Source: Alcaligenes parafaecalis
Lineage (GTDB): Bacteria > Pseudomonadota > Gammaproteobacteria > Burkholderiales > Burkholderiaceae_B
Direction: 5' to 3'
Length of the DNA stretch: 64,000 nt
NCBI RefSeq assembly: GCF_026344135.1
Contig: NZ_JAPKNA010000004.1
Location: 310,001-374,000 of the forward strand
Shown here piece after piece: positions 61,208-64,000 of the stretch. The position numbers were made by a program, and so were the translations under genes. The first letter of the stretch is position 1. Each line of letters opens with the position of its first letter. The notes under the pieces are model-generated. The model saw nothing but the letters and a program-made list of their open reading frames with translations, did not search any database and was not told where the DNA came from.

Positions 61208-62223
61208 TGAGCACGCCCGCCCCGATCAAACGTATCGTTGCGGTGGGCGCAGGTCGCATGGGGCGGGGCATTGCCCTGGCCTATGCGCTGCGCGGCCAAG
61301 CCGTGACCTTACTGGACTTCAAACCGCGCCCGCCTGCCGATAGCGCCCGTCTGGAAGCCGAGATTCGCCAGGAATTACGCGCCACACTGGAGCAATTGGC
61401 CGACCTGGGCATGTTCGCTGCCGAGCAGATCGACGGCTATCTGGCCTGCATCGGTGTTGCCCCTTTAAGTGATGCTGCCCACGTGTTGGGCCAAGCCGAT
61501 CTGATTTACGAAGGTGTGCCCGAAACCCTTGAGGCCAAGACTGATGCCTTGGGCCGCATCGGTGAACTGGCCCAGCCCGATGCACTGATCGCCTCCACCA
61601 CCTCCACCATGCTGGCCTCGGATCTAGCCCCCATGTTGAGCCATCCCGAGCGTTTCCTGAACGCCCACTGGCTCAACCCGGCTTTCCTGATTCCACTGGT
61701 AGAAATCAGTGCCCACCCCGGCACCAGCGAGCAGACCTTGAGCCGTCTGCAAAGCAATCTGGAGTCCATCGGCAAAGTGCCCGTGGTCTGTGGCTGCCAC
61801 CCCGGTTTCATCGTTCCGCGTCTGCAAACCCTGATCATGAACGAGGCCGCTCGCATGGTGGAGGAAGGCGTGGCCAGTGCCGCTGATATTGATAAAGCCA
61901 CCCGCTACGGCTTGGGTTTCCGCTTTGCCAGCATCGGCGTGCTGGAGTTCATCGACTACGGCGGCAACGACATTCTGTACCACGCCGGACAGTATCTGTC
62001 GCAGAACCTGGACCCGGAACGCTACGCCGTGCCCGACATCATCACCCGCTATATGGAAAGTGGACGCAACGGTCTGCGTAGCGGACAGGGCTTTCACGAA
62101 TACCCAGTGGACCAGCAACAGGCATACCGCCGCGATGTGCTGGCCCGCGTACTGGGAATGCTGGATCACATCGGCCTGGCCCCTGCCCGCGCCGAGAACC
62201 TTGCCAAGGAGACACAGGAATGA
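61207..62223 (+). CDS. 3-hydroxyacyl-CoA dehydrogenase-family NAD(P) oxidoreductase
   Basis: A 338-residue two-domain protein. The NAD motif VAVGAGRMGRGIALAY starts it, EGVPETLEAKTDALGRI and HWLNPAFLIPLVEI contain the expected catalytic glutamate and histidine, and the C-terminal helical domain reads GFIVPRLQTLIMNEAARM. Relatives oxidise 3-hydroxyacyl-CoA, L-carnitine or L-gulonate; I cannot choose among these. It lies in an operon with the opine-dehydrogenase-like gene and the ABC importer. Confidence 0.85.
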   Translation: MSTPAPIKRIVAVGAGRMGRGIALAYALRGQAVTLLDFKPRPPADSARLEAEIRQELRATLEQLADLGMFAAEQIDGYLACIGVAPLSDAAHVLGQADLIYEGVPETLEAKTDALGRIGELAQPDALIASTTSTMLASDLAPMLSHPERFLNAHWLNPAFLIPLVEISAHPGTSEQTLSRLQSNLESIGKVPVVCGCHPGFIVPRLQTLIMNEAARMVEEGVASAADIDKATRYGLGFRFASIGVLEFIDYGGNDILYHAGQYLSQNLDPERYAVPDIITRYMESGRNGLRSGQGFHEYPVDQQQAYRRDVLARVLGMLDHIGLAPARAENLAKETQE

Positions 62224-62256
62224 AAAAAGACTCCCACGCTGCGCCTTCGGCTTGCT

Positions 62257-62277
62257 GCCCTCCAAGAGGGCGCTTTT
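62257..62277 (+). terminator. Intercistronic terminator-like hairpin
   Basis: GCCCTC (62257-62262), loop CAA, GAGGGC (62266-62271), then GCTTTT. It falls between the dehydrogenase stop (62223) and the binding-protein start (62298). It may attenuate transcription into the importer genes or stabilise the upstream message. Confidence 0.55.
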
Positions 62278-62297
62278 CATCTTGGGACGGCCCGACG

Positions 62298-63272
62298 ATG
62301 AAAAAAACCGCTGCGTTGCTGTTTGCCCTGATGAGCTGTCACAGTCTGAGCCAGGCTCAGGAAATCCCCACCCTGCGGGTAGGCTGGACCATTCCGGGCG
62401 AGGAAGCCAAATATCTGATGGCCAAGCGCCCCGAGCTGTTCCCGCAACTGGGCAAGAAATACCAGATCCAGTGGACCCAGTTTCAGGGCACCTCGCCCAT
62501 GGTGCAAGCCATGCGTGCGGGCGTTCTGGAATGCTCCACCATGGCCCCCATGTCGCTGGCCAATGGCGCTATTGAAAGCGGTCTGGAAGCCTATATCGTG
62601 GCCCAGCACGTGCACTCGGATGATGATCACTTCTCCGTCTACTGGGCTGTAAAGGAAGACAGTCCGATCAAGACGGCGGCTGACCTGAAAGGCAAGGTCA
62701 TTGGCACCAACGCCTATGGGGCCGGTGTGTACTTCGACATGCTGCTGTGGCTGCGCCAGAACGGCATTGACCCGGACAAGGACGTAAAAATCGTTGAAAC
62801 CGGCTTCCCGCCTGCAGCCGACGCGATTCGCAGTGGCCGCATTGATGCTGGCCCCATGGCCCAGCCCTTTGCCCTGCTGAACGAAAAGAAAGGCGGCTTG
62901 CGCAAGCTGTTCTCCCTGTCCGAAGTGGCTAGCCCCTCGGTGCAGATTTTCGAGGCTTGCAGCAAATCCTATAGCGACGCCAACCCCGAGGTGGTGCGCG
63001 CCTACGTGCAGGACTTGAAGACGGCCATGGGCATGCTCAGCAAAGACCCGTCGCTGGCCGTGGATGTGACAGCCCAAATTACCCGTGCGCCCAAAGACCT
63101 GCTGGCCCAGTACCTGTTCACCGACCAGGACTTTGCACGCGTCCCGGACATGCAGCCCAATCTGGAATCCATTCAGGGCACTTACGACCGCTATCACAAA
63201 GCCGGTTTCCTGAAGAAAGCCTTGAACGTGCAGGACTTCTACCGGGCTGATTTACGCGAGGCAACACCATGA
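62298..63272 (+). CDS. ABC importer substrate-binding protein, SsuA/NMT1 type
   Basis: A 324-residue precursor. MKKTAALLFALMSCHSLSQA is a normal Sec signal peptide, so I chose the ATG at 62298. An in-frame ATG at 62220 with a better ribosome site would add 26 unlikely residues and cross the hairpin at 62257. The binding domain starts TLRVGWTIPGEEAKYLMAKR, with FQGTSPMVQAMRAGVLEC, as in aliphatic sulfonate, nitrate or taurine binding proteins. The substrate is unknown, possibly an opine-like acid. Its stop overlaps the ATPase start by 4 bp. Confidence 0.88.
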   Translation: MKKTAALLFALMSCHSLSQAQEIPTLRVGWTIPGEEAKYLMAKRPELFPQLGKKYQIQWTQFQGTSPMVQAMRAGVLECSTMAPMSLANGAIESGLEAYIVAQHVHSDDDHFSVYWAVKEDSPIKTAADLKGKVIGTNAYGAGVYFDMLLWLRQNGIDPDKDVKIVETGFPPAADAIRSGRIDAGPMAQPFALLNEKKGGLRKLFSLSEVASPSVQIFEACSKSYSDANPEVVRAYVQDLKTAMGMLSKDPSLAVDVTAQITRAPKDLLAQYLFTDQDFARVPDMQPNLESIQGTYDRYHKAGFLKKALNVQDFYRADLREATP

Positions 63273-64000
63273 TTGAACTGGATGGTGTCGGTAAAACCTT
63301 TAACACCCGGCAGGGCCGCAGCCATACGGCCCTGCAAGACATCGCCCTGAGCATTCCGGCAGGGCGATTTGTGTCTATTCTGGGACCCAGCGGTTGCGGA
63401 AAAAGCACCCTGCTCTATATGTTAGGGGGCTTTGAGTCCTGCTCCAGCGGCCAGATCCGCGTCAAGGGCAAGCCCATTACCGGCCCAGGTCCAGACCGGG
63501 GCCCGGTGTTTCAGGAATATGCTCTGTTTCCCTGGAAAACCGTGTTGGGAAACGTGGCCTACGGCATGCGCGAACAAGGCATGCCCAAAGCCCAGGCCGA
63601 ACAGCGCGCCAGCGAATGGCTGGACAAGGTCAAGCTGGGGCCTTACGCCGCCTTCTATCCGCGTGAACTGTCCGGCGGTATGCGTCAGCGCGCGGCCATT
63701 GCCCGCACCCTGGCCTATGAGCCGGACATCCTGCTGATGGACGAGCCCTTCGGGGCGCTGGATGCCCACACGCGCGTCACCCTGCAAACGGAACTGCTCA
63801 GCTTGTGGGAGCAGTTGCGCAATACCGTGGTCTTTGTGACGCACGGCGTGGACGAAGCGGTCTTCCTGTCCGATACCGTGATTGTCATGACTGGCTCACC
63901 CGGCCGCATCAAGGAGGTGGTGGAGATTGACTTGCCCCGCCCCCGCGTCCGTAGCGAGCTGCTGCGTAATCCGGTTTACCAGGAAACCATTATTCGTCTG
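63269..64000 (+). CDS. ABC importer ATPase, SsuB/TauB type (3' end outside the window)
   Basis: The first 244 codons are present. Walker A is GPSGCGKST, the signature LSGGMRQRAAIARTL, Walker B ILLMDEPFGALD, and the H-loop VTHGVDEA. Nearly the whole nucleotide-binding domain is visible and the frame is open to the right edge. It pairs with the binding protein upstream; a permease gene is expected beyond 64000. Confidence 0.93.
   Translation, partial: MIELDGVGKTFNTRQGRSHTALQDIALSIPAGRFVSILGPSGCGKSTLLYMLGGFESCSSGQIRVKGKPITGPGPDRGPVFQEYALFPWKTVLGNVAYGMREQGMPKAQAEQRASEWLDKVKLGPYAAFYPRELSGGMRQRAAIARTLAYEPDILLMDEPFGALDAHTRVTLQTELLSLWEQLRNTVVFVTHGVDEAVFLSDTVIVMTGSPGRIKEVVEIDLPRPRVRSELLRNPVYQETIIRL

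Overview
The window is GC-rich chromosomal DNA from a betaproteobacterium of the Alcaligenaceae, most likely Alcaligenes faecalis. The strongest marker is a complete aromatic amine dehydrogenase locus (aauB, aauE, aauD, aauA and satellite genes) running into hemE and priA. Its gene order matches, from memory, the published A. faecalis aau cluster. I see no tRNA, rRNA, CRISPR array, insertion sequence or phage gene. The window is mostly a string of small-molecule uptake and catabolic operons, each with a local regulator.

Layout. 1-10.1 kb, minus strand: aryl-aldehyde dehydrogenase, outer-membrane channel, aauBEDA, a periplasmic cytochrome c, two regulators, hemE and priA (cut by the edge). Together these can oxidise tyramine, tryptamine or phenylethylamine in the periplasm to an aldehyde and then in the cytoplasm to an arylacetate. 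10.2-11.5 kb: ogt, then a 675-bp gene-free stretch with a 234-bp branched palindrome, an (AAG)18 microsatellite and a strong terminator. 11.5-15.5 kb, minus: polar amino-acid-type ABC transporter with a DapA-family protein that lacks the canonical catalytic residues. 15.8-25.9 kb: a LysR regulator divergent from a nine-gene plus-strand cluster (SsuABC/NMT1-type ABC importer, two amidohydrolase-superfamily enzymes, carbamoylase, flavin reductase, Asp/Glu/hydantoin racemase, hydratase) that looks like hydantoin, ureide or N-heterocycle breakdown. A shared operator-like motif precedes both of its parts.

26-34.3 kb: a frameshifted GNAT gene, an APH(3')-II-like phosphotransferase, a YjaB-like acetyltransferase, a GrpB-family protein, an ABC exporter with its TetR regulator and paired operators, a DUF418 membrane protein, a LysR regulator, a class IV aminotransferase and a DUF1330 protein. 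34.6-40.6 kb: an XRE-cupin regulator, a GMC flavoprotein, a glutamine-synthetase-like ligase, an aldehyde dehydrogenase and an N-formylglutamate-amidohydrolase-like hydrolase. This resembles a variant gamma-glutamylation pathway for amines or amino alcohols.

40.7-45.2 kb, minus: a tight four-gene lipid-type operon (sterol-desaturase-family protein, fatty acid desaturase, a fusion of a KAS III ketosynthase with a haem-oxygenase-like domain, and an unrecognised protein). It lies beside a truncated pirin gene and is the best candidate here for an undescribed biosynthetic system. 45.6-55.1 kb: a small secreted protein, a TerC-CBS protein, an orphan FecR, a LysR regulator with a YdcZ-type transporter, a Bcr/CflA exporter and a Suv3-like helicase. 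55.3-60 kb: a siderophore-type ABC importer (permease, ATPase, binding protein) bracketed by two esterases. 60.1-64 kb: an opine-dehydrogenase-family enzyme, a 3-hydroxyacyl-CoA-dehydrogenase-family enzyme and the start of another ABC importer, cut by the right edge.
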